Shown here one piece after another: positions 25,984-34,428 of a DNA stretch of 64,000 nt. Both the position numbers and the translations under genes were made by a program. Numbering within the stretch: the first letter of the stretch is position 1; every line of letters begins with the position of its first letter. The notes beneath the pieces were generated by a model, which was given only the letters and a program-made list of their open reading frames with translations, was not told the DNA's origin and searched no databases. Source of the DNA: G963665925 sp963678925 (GTDB taxonomy: Bacteria; Bacillota; Clostridia; Peptostreptococcales; Acidaminobacteraceae). Where the stretch lies: the NCBI GenBank assembly GCA_963678925.1, contig OY787533.1, positions 3,162,001 to 3,226,000 on the forward strand, written 5' to 3'.

Positions 25984-27096
25984 ATGGAAAATAAGAAAGA
26001 GAGTAAACTGCAACTGTTACTTGACAGCATAAAGTTTCCACTCATGGCAATTATCTTGTCATTCCTCGTGGGTTCATTGTTTATAATTTGGACTGGAAAC
26101 AATCCTTTGGTAGCCTATGGCGCTCTATTTGGGGGCAGCCTTGGCAGCATGAGCCGTTTTGGTGAAACGCTGCTAAAGACAACACCACTTGTATTTACAG
26201 GACTGTCTATTGCATTTGCATTCCGTACCGGTCTTTTCAACATCGGTGCTGAGGGTCAGTATGTAATGGGTGCACTCTTCACTGTAATTGGTGCGTGGGT
26301 GTTCAGAGGCCTTCCAGGATTTATGCTGGTACCTGCCATTCTGATTTCTGGTGCAATTGGCGGTGCGTTTTGGGCAATCATTCCAGGCATACTGAAAGCT
26401 AAACTGGGAATTCACGAAGTAATTGTTACAATAATGCTGAACTACACAGGTTTGTTTGTTGCAAACTTCTTTATACGTACTGCACTGAATCCATCAACAC
26501 TTCTGGGTACAGAGCAGAAAGCATACACAGTACTGGTACCGGAACACGGAAGACTGACTCAGCTTACTGACATCTTCCCTGTCTTTGGAACATCAAGTGT
26601 CAACACAGGTATTCTGCTTGCGATTGTCGTTGCGGTTCTGACTTGGTATGTACTGTTCAAAACAACACTTGGTTATGAAATCCGTTCAGTAGGCAGCAAC
26701 CCATACGCTGCAGAGTACGGCGGAATCAATATTTCAAAGAATATGATTCTTGCATTCGCGATTTCAGGTATGATGGCTGGTCTTGCAGGCGCAACCGTTG
26801 TTGCAGGCCTGACTTATAAGATTGACCAGGCTTCACACTCACCAGGTTATGGCTTTACAGGGATTGCGGTTGCCCTAGTGGGTAAAAACCACCCTATTGG
26901 CGTTCTAGCATCAGCCCTGCTCTTTGGCATCCTGTCAAATGGCGCGAGAAAGATGCAGATTGCAGGTATTCCTAAAGAAATCGTAGACATCATTCAAGGT
27001 CTGATTATCATATTTATTGCTGCAGAAGCGATTCTTAAGTACATGCCTGAAATCAAGGAAAAGCTAACTGGCAAAAAGAATAAGGAGGTGGCGTAG
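25984..27096 (+). CDS. Nucleoside ABC transporter permease 1
   Basis: A 370-aa inner-membrane subunit of the BPD_transp_2 family with about eight to ten hydrophobic segments. Family sequence includes FRTGLFNIGAEGQYVMG and YGFTGIAVALVGKNHPIG. ATG 25984 follows GAGGTGAGG, 12 bp after the ATPase. The stop is immediately followed by the ATG of the second permease. Confidence 0.92.
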   Translation: MENKKESKLQLLLDSIKFPLMAIILSFLVGSLFIIWTGNNPLVAYGALFGGSLGSMSRFGETLLKTTPLVFTGLSIAFAFRTGLFNIGAEGQYVMGALFTVIGAWVFRGLPGFMLVPAILISGAIGGAFWAIIPGILKAKLGIHEVIVTIMLNYTGLFVANFFIRTALNPSTLLGTEQKAYTVLVPEHGRLTQLTDIFPVFGTSSVNTGILLAIVVAVLTWYVLFKTTLGYEIRSVGSNPYAAEYGGINISKNMILAFAISGMMAGLAGATVVAGLTYKIDQASHSPGYGFTGIAVALVGKNHPIGVLASALLFGILSNGARKMQIAGIPKEIVDIIQGLIIIFIAAEAILKYMPEIKEKLTGKKNKEVA

Positions 27097-28035
27097 ATGG
27101 GATCAATGGTACTTGTAATGGCCGTTATTGCATCGGCACTCCGTTTGGCGACGCCACTGATATTCTCGGCACTTGGCGGTACGTTCAGCGAACGTTCAGG
27201 TGTTGTAAATATTGCACTTGAAGGTATTATGATCATGGGTGCGTTCTTCGCAATCCTGGTTACAGATTTTACGGGTTCACCTTGGCTTGGAATCATTGCA
27301 GCAATTATTGCGGGTATTCTAACATCCTTGATACTTGGTGTACTTGCCATTCACCTAAGAGCCAATCAGGTTGTTGCTGGTGTTGCAATTAATATGCTTA
27401 CTGCCGCACTTGCTGCCTTCCTACTTGAAATGGTATGGCACAGATCTGGTCAGACTGATCCGGTTGCAAATGCGCTGACACGTAATCCATTTGAATTTTT
27501 AGAGAAGATTCCAGTCGTGGGATCCCTCTTTGCAGGATTGAATCCTTTTGTGTATCTATCATTTCTAGCTGTATTTGTTGCATTCTATGTATTGTTTAGA
27601 ACACCATTTGGTCTGCGTCTACGTGCAGTTGGTGAGCATCCTAAGGCAGCAGACACAGTAGGTATCAGTGTTTACAAAATCAGATACATCGCTGTAATGA
27701 TTTCTGGAGCATTGGCTGGTATTTCGGGTGCGTCCCTTTCACTGGGTACTGTAAATCTATTCCGTGAAGGTATGACATCTGGTAAAGGCTTCATCGCACT
27801 GGCAGCGATGATCTTCGGAAAGTGGCATCCAATCGGTGCATTTCTGGCGTGTCTGTTCTTTGGACTTATGGAAGCAATACAGATTCAAGCCTCATCGCTT
27901 GGTTTGGACTGGATTCCATCTGAGTTCCTTCAGGCAGTTCCATATGTTGCAACAATTCTAGCGCTTGCTGGTGTTGTTGGACGTGCAGTTGGACCAGCTG
28001 CAAGTGGTGAGCCTTACGAAAAGGGACACCGCTAA
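27097..28035 (+). CDS. Nucleoside ABC transporter permease 2
   Basis: A 312-aa permease paired with the preceding one. Family motifs include TFSERSGVVNIALEGIMIMGAF and KGFIALAAMIFGKWHPIGAF. Its ATG directly abuts the previous stop codon, with AAGGAGGTGG upstream in the preceding gene, so the two are translationally coupled. It ends the transporter operon before a terminator. Confidence 0.92.
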   Translation: MGSMVLVMAVIASALRLATPLIFSALGGTFSERSGVVNIALEGIMIMGAFFAILVTDFTGSPWLGIIAAIIAGILTSLILGVLAIHLRANQVVAGVAINMLTAALAAFLLEMVWHRSGQTDPVANALTRNPFEFLEKIPVVGSLFAGLNPFVYLSFLAVFVAFYVLFRTPFGLRLRAVGEHPKAADTVGISVYKIRYIAVMISGALAGISGASLSLGTVNLFREGMTSGKGFIALAAMIFGKWHPIGAFLACLFFGLMEAIQIQASSLGLDWIPSEFLQAVPYVATILALAGVVGRAVGPAASGEPYEKGHR

Positions 28036-28067
28036 GAAGTATAAAACAATCACTTCATGTAATTTTA

Positions 28068-28095
28068 GACGACCTCGTTTGGGGTCGTCTTTTTG
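28068..28095 (+). terminator. Rho-independent terminator after the nucleoside transporter operon
   Basis: AGACGACC/GGTCGTCT hairpin followed by TTTTT. Confidence 0.85.
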
Positions 28096-28261
28096 TATAT
28101 GCGATTAGGTTTGTACGCGCAAGCATAGTGACGCTCTACTTATTCCTAAAGTAGCATATGGCAGGAAGTTACAATATGACATTTGTCATGTCTTGTATTA
28201 ACAAAATGAAATTTATTGTAGTTCATTCTTTTTATTATTTTTTTATTATGGAAAAGTACAA

Positions 28262-28290
28262 TTGGCGCATCGAGTGCATGGTTATATAAT
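28262..28290 (+). promoter_or_regulatory. Sigma-A type promoter of the xdhC-yqeB unit
   Basis: TTGGCG and TATAAT with an exact 17-bp spacer, 42 bp before the xdhC start. Confidence 0.72.
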
Positions 28291-28331
28291 AGTAAGTATG
28301 ATTATTACTGGTTGTAGAAAAGGGGGAAGTC

Positions 28332-29123
28332 ATGGACTTGTTCAAAATTGCAGATACGTGGATGCGTGAAGATTTTGGTTTTGCTGTAGCCACCATAATA
28401 GAGTCAAAGGGATCGACGCCAAGGCATCATGCAAAAATGCTCATAAGAGAAGATAAGACGCTGCATGGTACAATCGGTGGTGGTCCAGGGGAATTCCTTG
28501 TAATCGAAGATGCGCTTGAGGCACTCAGAACATCACAGAATACAATCAAGAACTATATTTTTGACAAATCTGTACCTGGTGGCTTGCCGACACAATGCGG
28601 GGGCAGTATGAAGGTTCTGATCGAAGTATTTCCAAGGAAAAAACGCATGATACTCATTGGTGCAGGATATGTGAATCAGGCCGTGCTGGATATTGGCTGC
28701 AAGCTCGGATACCGGTGCATTGTCATAGATGACCGCCCGGAGTACGCAACAGAAGAACTGCTGCCGCAGGCAGATGCCATATATGCAGCAGATGAAATTG
28801 AAGCAGCCATTGCAAGGGTTGAACTAACGTCTGATGATATTTGTGTCATAGCGACTAAGGACTGCGACTATGAGGCGCTTCGACAAGTTGTCCAGGTCGA
28901 TTTTCGCTACCTTGGTATGATAGGAAGCAAGCGCAAGGTCAAGAAAATCTTTGAGCAGTTACTTGCTGAAGGCGTCATGCAAAGCCAGCTAGATAGAGTA
29001 CATGCGCCGATCGGGCTTGACATAGGTGCTGAACTGCCTTATGAAATTGCCCTAAGCATAGCCAGTGAGATACTGACTGTGATTAATGGTAAAGACGGAA
29101 AACGTTTAAAGAACAGGAGATGA
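28332..29123 (+). CDS. XdhC/CoxI family protein, molybdenum hydroxylase maturation
   Basis: A 263-aa protein with an N-terminal XdhC/CoxI region (ATIIESKGSTPRHHAKMLI, GTIGGGPGE) and a C-terminal Rossmann-type region (MILIGAGYVNQAVLDIG, YLGMIGSKRKVKKIF). XdhC proteins insert or sulfurate/selenate the molybdenum cofactor of xanthine-dehydrogenase-type enzymes. The downstream yqeB gene indicates the selenium-dependent branch. No hydroxylase genes lie in the window. ATG 28332 follows AGGGGGAAG. Confidence 0.85.
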   Translation: MDLFKIADTWMREDFGFAVATIIESKGSTPRHHAKMLIREDKTLHGTIGGGPGEFLVIEDALEALRTSQNTIKNYIFDKSVPGGLPTQCGGSMKVLIEVFPRKKRMILIGAGYVNQAVLDIGCKLGYRCIVIDDRPEYATEELLPQADAIYAADEIEAAIARVELTSDDICVIATKDCDYEALRQVVQVDFRYLGMIGSKRKVKKIFEQLLAEGVMQSQLDRVHAPIGLDIGAELPYEIALSIASEILTVINGKDGKRLKNRR

Positions 29124-29127
29124 CCAT

Positions 29128-29931
29128 ATGAGAGCACCACTGGCAATAGTACGGGGCGGTGGAGATTTGGCCACCGGGACAATCAACAGGCTGTTCAAAT
29201 CGGGCTTCAAGATTATAGTCCTTGAAATAGCGTGTCCAACAGTTATTCGCAGAACCGTTTCCGGTGCGACTGCAATTTTTGATGGAGAGATTGAAGTTGA
29301 AGGCGTTCGGTATGTTCATTATCAGGATGTACAAGATGCAATCGCCGCCCTGGAACAGAACCATGTACCAGTACTCGTCGATCCAGATATGGAGATTATG
29401 ACGCAGGTTGACGCAGATTTATTTGTCGATGCTACAATTGCGAAAAGAAACATGGGGGTACATACTGCGCTTGCCAAACATGTTATTGGCCTTGGACCTG
29501 GATTTGCAGCGCCCGAGAACTGTCATGCAGTAATAGAGACCAGCAGGGGCCATAATCTTGGCGTTATCTTCTATAGTGGTTCTGCAAAGGCAAACACAGG
29601 TGTTCCAGGAGTCATAATGGGATTCAGCGAAGAGCGCATAGTGCGTGCTCCAGAAGATGGGGCATTTTCAGCGGTGAGGAAAATTGGTGACTCTGTGAAA
29701 AAGGGAGAAATTCTAGGGTATGCAGGCGGCAAAGCGGTGACAGCTCCACTTGATGGTGTCTTAAGAGGGCTCCTTCATGAGCAGTGCGTGGTACATACGG
29801 GTATGAAAATTGGCGATGTTGATCCAAGGGGCAATGTTGAAGCATGCTGGTCGATTTCAGATAAGGCCAGGGCTCTTGGCGGCTCGGTGCTCGAGGCTTA
29901 TCTGCATTTGAGTGGTGGTCTGCGTGTCTGA
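29128..29931 (+). CDS. yqeB: YqeB/EF2563-family protein of selenium-dependent molybdenum hydroxylase maturation
   Basis: A 267-aa protein starting MRAPLAIVRGGGDLATGTI, characteristic of the YqeB/EF2563 family. This family co-occurs with SelD and labile-selenium molybdenum hydroxylases. The C-terminal segment GYAGGKAVTAPLDGVLRGLLH resembles a biotinyl-like hairpin. It begins 4 bp after xdhC with AGGAGATGA upstream. Its presence fits the selenium usage shown by grdA and grdB. Confidence 0.84.
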   Translation: MRAPLAIVRGGGDLATGTINRLFKSGFKIIVLEIACPTVIRRTVSGATAIFDGEIEVEGVRYVHYQDVQDAIAALEQNHVPVLVDPDMEIMTQVDADLFVDATIAKRNMGVHTALAKHVIGLGPGFAAPENCHAVIETSRGHNLGVIFYSGSAKANTGVPGVIMGFSEERIVRAPEDGAFSAVRKIGDSVKKGEILGYAGGKAVTAPLDGVLRGLLHEQCVVHTGMKIGDVDPRGNVEACWSISDKARALGGSVLEAYLHLSGGLRV

Positions 29932-29983
29932 AAATCCATATTCACTTAGAGTTAACATAAAACTTCCTAACCCGAACGAATAC

Positions 29984-29992
29984 TGTTATAAT
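29984..29992 (+). promoter_or_regulatory. Extended -10 element before rpoN
   Basis: TGTTATAAT (TGnTATAAT) lies about 57 bp before the rpoN start; no clear -35. Confidence 0.5.
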
Positions 29993-30049
29993 AGGTATGT
30001 GTTCTTGTAGCAGATGATGCATCAATAAGGAATGGGGTTGGGGTTTGTT

Positions 30050-31459
30050 ATGAAGATGAACTTTAATTTGAATTTGGTTCAAACCCAAAAACTAATCATG
30101 ACGCCTGAGTTGAAACAGGCGATAGAAATATTACAATATACGTCTCTTGAGTTGAATGAATTTATCCAGGAAGAACTTCTCAATAATCCAGTGCTGCAAA
30201 ATACACCAAATGGCAGTGATGATACGATGAGTGAACCGGAGCCAGAGCCTGAAAAATCCACGAGTGAGGACGACATTTACGAGAACATAGATTGGAAGGC
30301 TATAGCCGGTGAGTTTGAGGATGGCCGTTCGCGTCAGACAAACTATGAAGTGAAGGATGACGTGAATTACGACAACTTTGTCGCATCCGAAGAGTCTCTG
30401 ACGGAACACCTTCAGTTTCAGCTTCAATTGACGACACTCTCCGAAGCGGAAATCAAGGCTGCCCTATTTGCAATTGAGAATATCAATGAGAATGGGTATC
30501 TTGAAGTGGATTATGAGGAAATTAGCAGGTATGCGGGTGTTGATTTCGATACTGCTGAAACTGTGATACAGACAATACAGACCTTTGATCCACCTGGTAT
30601 TGGGGCCAGGTCACTGGAAGAGTGTCTGCTGATTCAACTGTCGCATCTCGACGACAATATCAACATTGAAAGTAGGATTGTAGCTTCTTATCTGGACGAT
30701 CTTGCATCAAACAGATTGCAGAAGATTGCCAAAGCACTGAATGTTTCTCTTGAGGAAACACAGACTGCATGCGACCGAATTAGAAAGCTTGAGCCAAAGC
30801 CGGGTCGTGAGTTCGCATCGCTTAGGGAAGTCCGCTACGTGACGCCCGATGTATATGTAGACAAGATTGATGGCAAGTATGTCATTCGCGTCAGCGAGAA
30901 CTCGGCGCCAAAGTTATACATCAATGCCTATTACAGAAGTCTGCTAAGACAGGAGTCTGTAAATGAAAATGCAATTGGCTATATTAACAAGAAACTGACG
31001 TCTGCGCTGAAGCTTATCAAAAGCATTGAGCAAAGGCGAAATACAATTTATAGAGTTGTAGAGTCCATTATCAATTTTCAGTACGATTTCTTTGAAAAAG
31101 GACCCATGTACCTGAAACCTTTAAACCTAAAGGATATTGCAGATGAAATTGGCGTTCATGAATCTACAGTAAGTCGTGCTGTTAATGGCAAGTATCTGCA
31201 GTGTGGACAAGGTCTCTTTGAAATCAAGCACTTTTTCCAGAGTGGTGTACAGGGTGCATTTGGTGAAGGTGTATCCGCTGAAAGTATCAAAGTACTCATT
31301 AAGGATCTGGTGAACTCGGAGAATCCTAAAAAGCCGCTTTCAGACCAGAAAATATCCAATGAACTGGATAAGGCTGGCATTAAGGTTTCAAGAAGAACCA
31401 TTGCCAAGTATCGCGATGAGTTGAACATACCGTCCACATCAAAGAGAAAGCGGTTCTGA
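30050..31459 (+). CDS. rpoN: RNA polymerase sigma-54 factor
   Basis: Alternative sigma factor of 469 aa that needs an AAA+ activator. The N-terminal Gln/Leu-rich activator region (NLNLVQTQKLIMTPELKQAIEIL) is followed by an acidic linker and the core-binding domain. The HTH has DIADEIGVHESTVSRAVNGKYLQC, and the RpoN box is SRRTIAKYRDELNIPS at the C-terminus. ATG 30050 is preferred over ATG 30032 because the G-rich ribosome binding site lies between them. No enhancer-binding activator is encoded nearby. Confidence 0.93.
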   Translation: MKMNFNLNLVQTQKLIMTPELKQAIEILQYTSLELNEFIQEELLNNPVLQNTPNGSDDTMSEPEPEPEKSTSEDDIYENIDWKAIAGEFEDGRSRQTNYEVKDDVNYDNFVASEESLTEHLQFQLQLTTLSEAEIKAALFAIENINENGYLEVDYEEISRYAGVDFDTAETVIQTIQTFDPPGIGARSLEECLLIQLSHLDDNINIESRIVASYLDDLASNRLQKIAKALNVSLEETQTACDRIRKLEPKPGREFASLREVRYVTPDVYVDKIDGKYVIRVSENSAPKLYINAYYRSLLRQESVNENAIGYINKKLTSALKLIKSIEQRRNTIYRVVESIINFQYDFFEKGPMYLKPLNLKDIADEIGVHESTVSRAVNGKYLQCGQGLFEIKHFFQSGVQGAFGEGVSAESIKVLIKDLVNSENPKKPLSDQKISNELDKAGIKVSRRTIAKYRDELNIPSTSKRKRF

Positions 31460-31490
31460 TTCGGCACAATTTCGAATGAGAGGTGCGATT

Positions 31491-31919
31491 ATGAAAATGC
31501 GTGAAGGCACAGGGGAATCCAGCGTCTTGAGGGACGCCTTTCATGTGCGCAGAAAAGTATTCATAGAGGAGCAAAATGTTCCAGAGTCCATCGAGCGTGA
31601 CGAAATCGATGCTGGTGCCTGGCATGTTGTATTCTATCTTGACGGTCATCCTGTTGCGACAGGCAGACTCTTTCAAATTGAAGGAAAAGCTTATGGCATA
31701 GGTCGCGTGGCTGTAAGGAAATCCTGTCGTGGGACGGGTACGGGGAAGCGCGTCATGCATGCACTTCTTAAAAAAGCATGGCAGCTGGGTGCAACTTATG
31801 TAGAAATACATGCGCAGGCTCACGCGTGTGCTTTTTATGAAGGCCTGGGCTTTGAAAAAGTAGGCAATACTTTTATGGAAGCTGGTATTGAGCACGTTAC
31901 CATGCGTGTGAAAAGTTAA
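31491..31919 (+). CDS. GNAT family N-acetyltransferase
   Basis: A 142-aa acetyltransferase of the ElaA-like type. RRKVFIEEQNVP near the N-terminus and GRVAVRKSCRGTGTGKRVMHALL form the acetyl-CoA binding motif A (R/Q-x-x-G-x-G/A). HACAFYEGLGFEKVG follows. ATG 31491 follows GAGAGGTG by 5 bp; an earlier in-frame ATG (31476) lacks this. Substrate unknown. It lies 31 bp after rpoN and ends before a terminator. Confidence 0.85.
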   Translation: MKMREGTGESSVLRDAFHVRRKVFIEEQNVPESIERDEIDAGAWHVVFYLDGHPVATGRLFQIEGKAYGIGRVAVRKSCRGTGTGKRVMHALLKKAWQLGATYVEIHAQAHACAFYEGLGFEKVGNTFMEAGIEHVTMRVKS

Positions 31920-31932
31920 AACTTAAGTTATT

Positions 31933-31984
31933 CAGACCATTAGCCTGCCAAATGTGCAGTGCGGATGGTCTGTTGTGTTTTTTG
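31933..31984 (+). terminator. Terminator after the GNAT gene
   Basis: CAGACCAT/ATGGTCTG stem with a 24-base internal loop, followed by TTGTGTTTTTTTG. Confidence 0.7.
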
Positions 31985-32102
31985 AAGGTCATCTTCCGCT
32001 GAGAGACAGATATGAGAAGGGCTTGAAATGGCAGACACAATCATATGATTATAAGAAGCATTAGGAAAAGAAAGGAAAACGTTATCTAGTTATGGATTTT
32101 TC

Positions 32103-32131
32103 TTGGATTCATTGGTGGCTTATGGTATTAT
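32103..32131 (+). promoter_or_regulatory. Promoter of the cggR-glycolytic operon
   Basis: TTGGAT and an extended -10 TGGTATTAT with a 17-bp spacer. The predicted start near 32138 places the CggR operator about 25 bp downstream, as in Bacillus subtilis gapA. Confidence 0.65.
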
Positions 32132-32162
32132 TAGACCAACGGATATATTTTTTTACGCCGTA

Positions 32163-32198
32163 TGGGACATAAAAGATACTAGCGGACGTAAAACGTCC
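32163..32198 (+). promoter_or_regulatory. CggR operator
   Basis: TGGGAC-ATAAAA-GATAC, then TAG, then CGGAC-GTAAAA-CGTCC. This is two tandem half-operators in the pattern CGGGAC-N6-TGTC repeated with a 3-4 bp gap, as known for the B. subtilis CggR target. It sits between promoter and cggR start and ends at the ribosome binding site, which implies autoregulation by roadblock and relief by fructose-1,6-bisphosphate. Confidence 0.8.
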
Positions 32199-32213
32199 CG
32201 GGAGGCTTTCAAA

Positions 32214-33278
32214 ATGGAAAGAAATCCTTTGTGTATTGACTGTGTCAAGATCAATGAAATTTCATCGGTGCTGCACATGGTGGCGCCGGAAGCAGTGGAA
32301 ATCCTGGAGGACCGCTACAATATCCTCAAGATGGTGAGCTACCTTCAGCCAGTTGGTCGACGCAGTTTATCGACAAAATTGAATATGACTGAACGCGTTA
32401 TACGTAAAGAAGCCAATCGCCTTAAGGACCAAGGCCTCGTTGAATTTTCACTTGAAGGCATGGCGATAACGGAAGAAGGCCAAGTGGCTCTGGACATGCT
32501 TATGATGTTCTTCCATGACCTTAGAGGTCTTAAGGATCTTGAACTTGATCTGGCGAAAAAGCTACAAATCAAAAAGGTAATCATCGGGTCATTGGGTATT
32601 ATGGAAGAAGACCTGACACTGCGAGAACTTGGCAAGAGCGCAGCAGATTATCTCAAGTCAATCCTGAGGGATGATTCTGTAATCGGAATTACTGGCGGCA
32701 CTTCGGTTTACAGCATTATTGATGGGTACCGTAAAGAAAAGATACCTTTCGAAAATGCGATTGTAGTACCTGCACGTGGCGGTCTTGGAAAGAAGACAGA
32801 ATACCAGGCCAATACCCTTGCTGAGAAATTGGCAGACAAGCTGGGCAGCCATTACAGAATGCTCTATACGCCAGATAACCTGTCACAGGCTGCAATTGAG
32901 AGTTTGAAAAAAGAACCGGAAATTGACGAAATCATTCAGGTGCTGAACAGAATCAATGTTTTGGCGTTTGGAATTGGTAAAGCTCAAAAAATGGCTGAAA
33001 GAAGAAGTTTAGACGACGCAGAAATTGGTAAAATTATCGATAAGGGCGCAGTTTCTGAAGCATTCGGCTACTACTTCAACAAGACAGGCGAAAAAGTGCA
33101 TGAAATCAGTACCATTGGTATTGATCTCGATAAATTTAAAGCAATTGAAGACTTGATTGCTGTAGCGAGCGGAGATGAAAAGATTGAAGCAATCATATCG
33201 ATCTGCAAGCTGAATAAGAACCTGGTCCTTGTGACCGACGAAAATGTGGCTAAGATTATATTGAATAAAGAGGTTTAA
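32214..33278 (+). CDS. cggR: Central glycolytic genes regulator (SorC/DeoR family)
   Basis: Repressor of the downstream glycolytic genes, with a 354-aa length. The N-terminal winged HTH (EILEDRYNILKMVSYLQPVGRRSLSTKLNMTERVIRKEANRL) closely follows B. subtilis CggR. The C-terminal sugar-phosphate-binding domain shows GITGGTSVYSIIDGY and VPARGGLG. ATG 32214 follows GGGAGG; the frame opens earlier (32103), but that part carries promoter and operator. gapA starts 13 bp downstream. Confidence 0.93.
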   Translation: MERNPLCIDCVKINEISSVLHMVAPEAVEILEDRYNILKMVSYLQPVGRRSLSTKLNMTERVIRKEANRLKDQGLVEFSLEGMAITEEGQVALDMLMMFFHDLRGLKDLELDLAKKLQIKKVIIGSLGIMEEDLTLRELGKSAADYLKSILRDDSVIGITGGTSVYSIIDGYRKEKIPFENAIVVPARGGLGKKTEYQANTLAEKLADKLGSHYRMLYTPDNLSQAAIESLKKEPEIDEIIQVLNRINVLAFGIGKAQKMAERRSLDDAEIGKIIDKGAVSEAFGYYFNKTGEKVHEISTIGIDLDKFKAIEDLIAVASGDEKIEAIISICKLNKNLVLVTDENVAKIILNKEV

Positions 33279-33291
33279 GGAGGATTTTTTA

Positions 33292-34299
33292 ATGAAAACT
33301 AAAGTAGCAATCAACGGATTTGGTAGAATCGGCAGACTGGCATTCAGACTTATGTTCGGTACAGAGGAATTTGATATCGTGGCAATCAACGACCTTACAA
33401 ATGCTGAAGACCTAGCTTACCTTCTAAAGTATGACACTGCTCAAGGTGGCTACAAGCAAGACGCTATCTCTGCTGGTGACAGCTCAATCATCGTTGATGG
33501 TAAAGAAATCAAAATCTACGCTGAGAGAGACGCTAAGAATCTTCCTTGGGGCGAGCTTGACGTAGACGTTGTTCTTGAGTGTACTGGTTTCTACGTATCA
33601 AAAGAAAAGTCTCAAGCACATATCGACGCTGGTGCTAAGAAAGTTGTAATCTCAGCTCCTGCTAAAGGCGATCTGAAGACTGTTGTATTCAATGTTAATG
33701 ATGATGTTCTTGACGGTTCTGAAACAATCCTTTCAGGTGCTTCTTGTACTACAAACTGTCTAGCACCAGTTGCAAAGGTTCTTAACGATAGCTTTGGTCT
33801 GGTTAAAGGCTTCATGACTACAGTTCATGCTTACACAAATGACCAGAACACACTTGACGGTCCTCACGCTAAGCCTATCTCAGCTAGAAGAGGTAGAGCT
33901 GCTGCTGCAAATATCGTTCCTACATCTACAGGTGCTGCTGTAGCTGTTGGTAAGGTTCTTCCTGAACTTGCTGGCAAGCTTGACGGTATGGCACTTCGTG
34001 TACCTACAGTAACTGGTTCAGTTGTTGACCTGGTTGTTGAACTTGGCAAGAACGTAACTGCTGAAGAAGTTAACGCTGCTGTTAAGGCTGCTGCTAACGA
34101 GACACTTGGTTACACTGAAGATCCAATCGTTTCTTCTGACGTAATCGGTTGCCGTTTCGGTTCACTTTTCGACGCACAATCAACAAGCGTTATGGAAGTG
34201 GAAGGCAAGCAACTTGTTAAGATCATTACATGGTACGACAATGAAATGTCTTACACTGCACAGCTTGTTAGACTAGCTAAGAAAATCGCTACAATGTAG
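33292..34299 (+). CDS. gapA: Glyceraldehyde-3-phosphate dehydrogenase
   Basis: NAD-dependent oxidation of glyceraldehyde 3-phosphate to 1,3-bisphosphoglycerate. The 335-aa protein has the Rossmann start VAINGFGRIGRLAFRLMF, catalytic Cys in SGASCTTNCLAP and the WYDNEMSYTAQLVRL C-terminus. ATG 33292 follows AAGGAGG. Its codon use is strongly biased, which suggests high expression. First structural gene after cggR. Confidence 0.97.
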   Translation: MKTKVAINGFGRIGRLAFRLMFGTEEFDIVAINDLTNAEDLAYLLKYDTAQGGYKQDAISAGDSSIIVDGKEIKIYAERDAKNLPWGELDVDVVLECTGFYVSKEKSQAHIDAGAKKVVISAPAKGDLKTVVFNVNDDVLDGSETILSGASCTTNCLAPVAKVLNDSFGLVKGFMTTVHAYTNDQNTLDGPHAKPISARRGRAAAANIVPTSTGAAVAVGKVLPELAGKLDGMALRVPTVTGSVVDLVVELGKNVTAEEVNAAVKAAANETLGYTEDPIVSSDVIGCRFGSLFDAQSTSVMEVEGKQLVKIITWYDNEMSYTAQLVRLAKKIATM

Positions 34300-34344
34300 T
34301 ATCTGACTACCACGTAGTTATAGAAAAGCAACATATGAATCCAT

Positions 34345-34373
34345 GCCCTGAACATCCGAGCGGTGTTCAGGGC
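34345..34373 (+). other. Perfect 10-bp stem-loop between gapA and pgk
   Basis: GCCCTGAACA/TGTTCAGGGC with a nine-base loop and no following T run. It looks like an mRNA stability or processing hairpin rather than a terminator, which would allow different gapA and pgk message levels. Confidence 0.6.
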
Positions 34374-34428
34374 TTATACAGGTTAATCCCTAAAATGTAT
34401 ACAATACGCTTCAGGAGGATACTTCATT

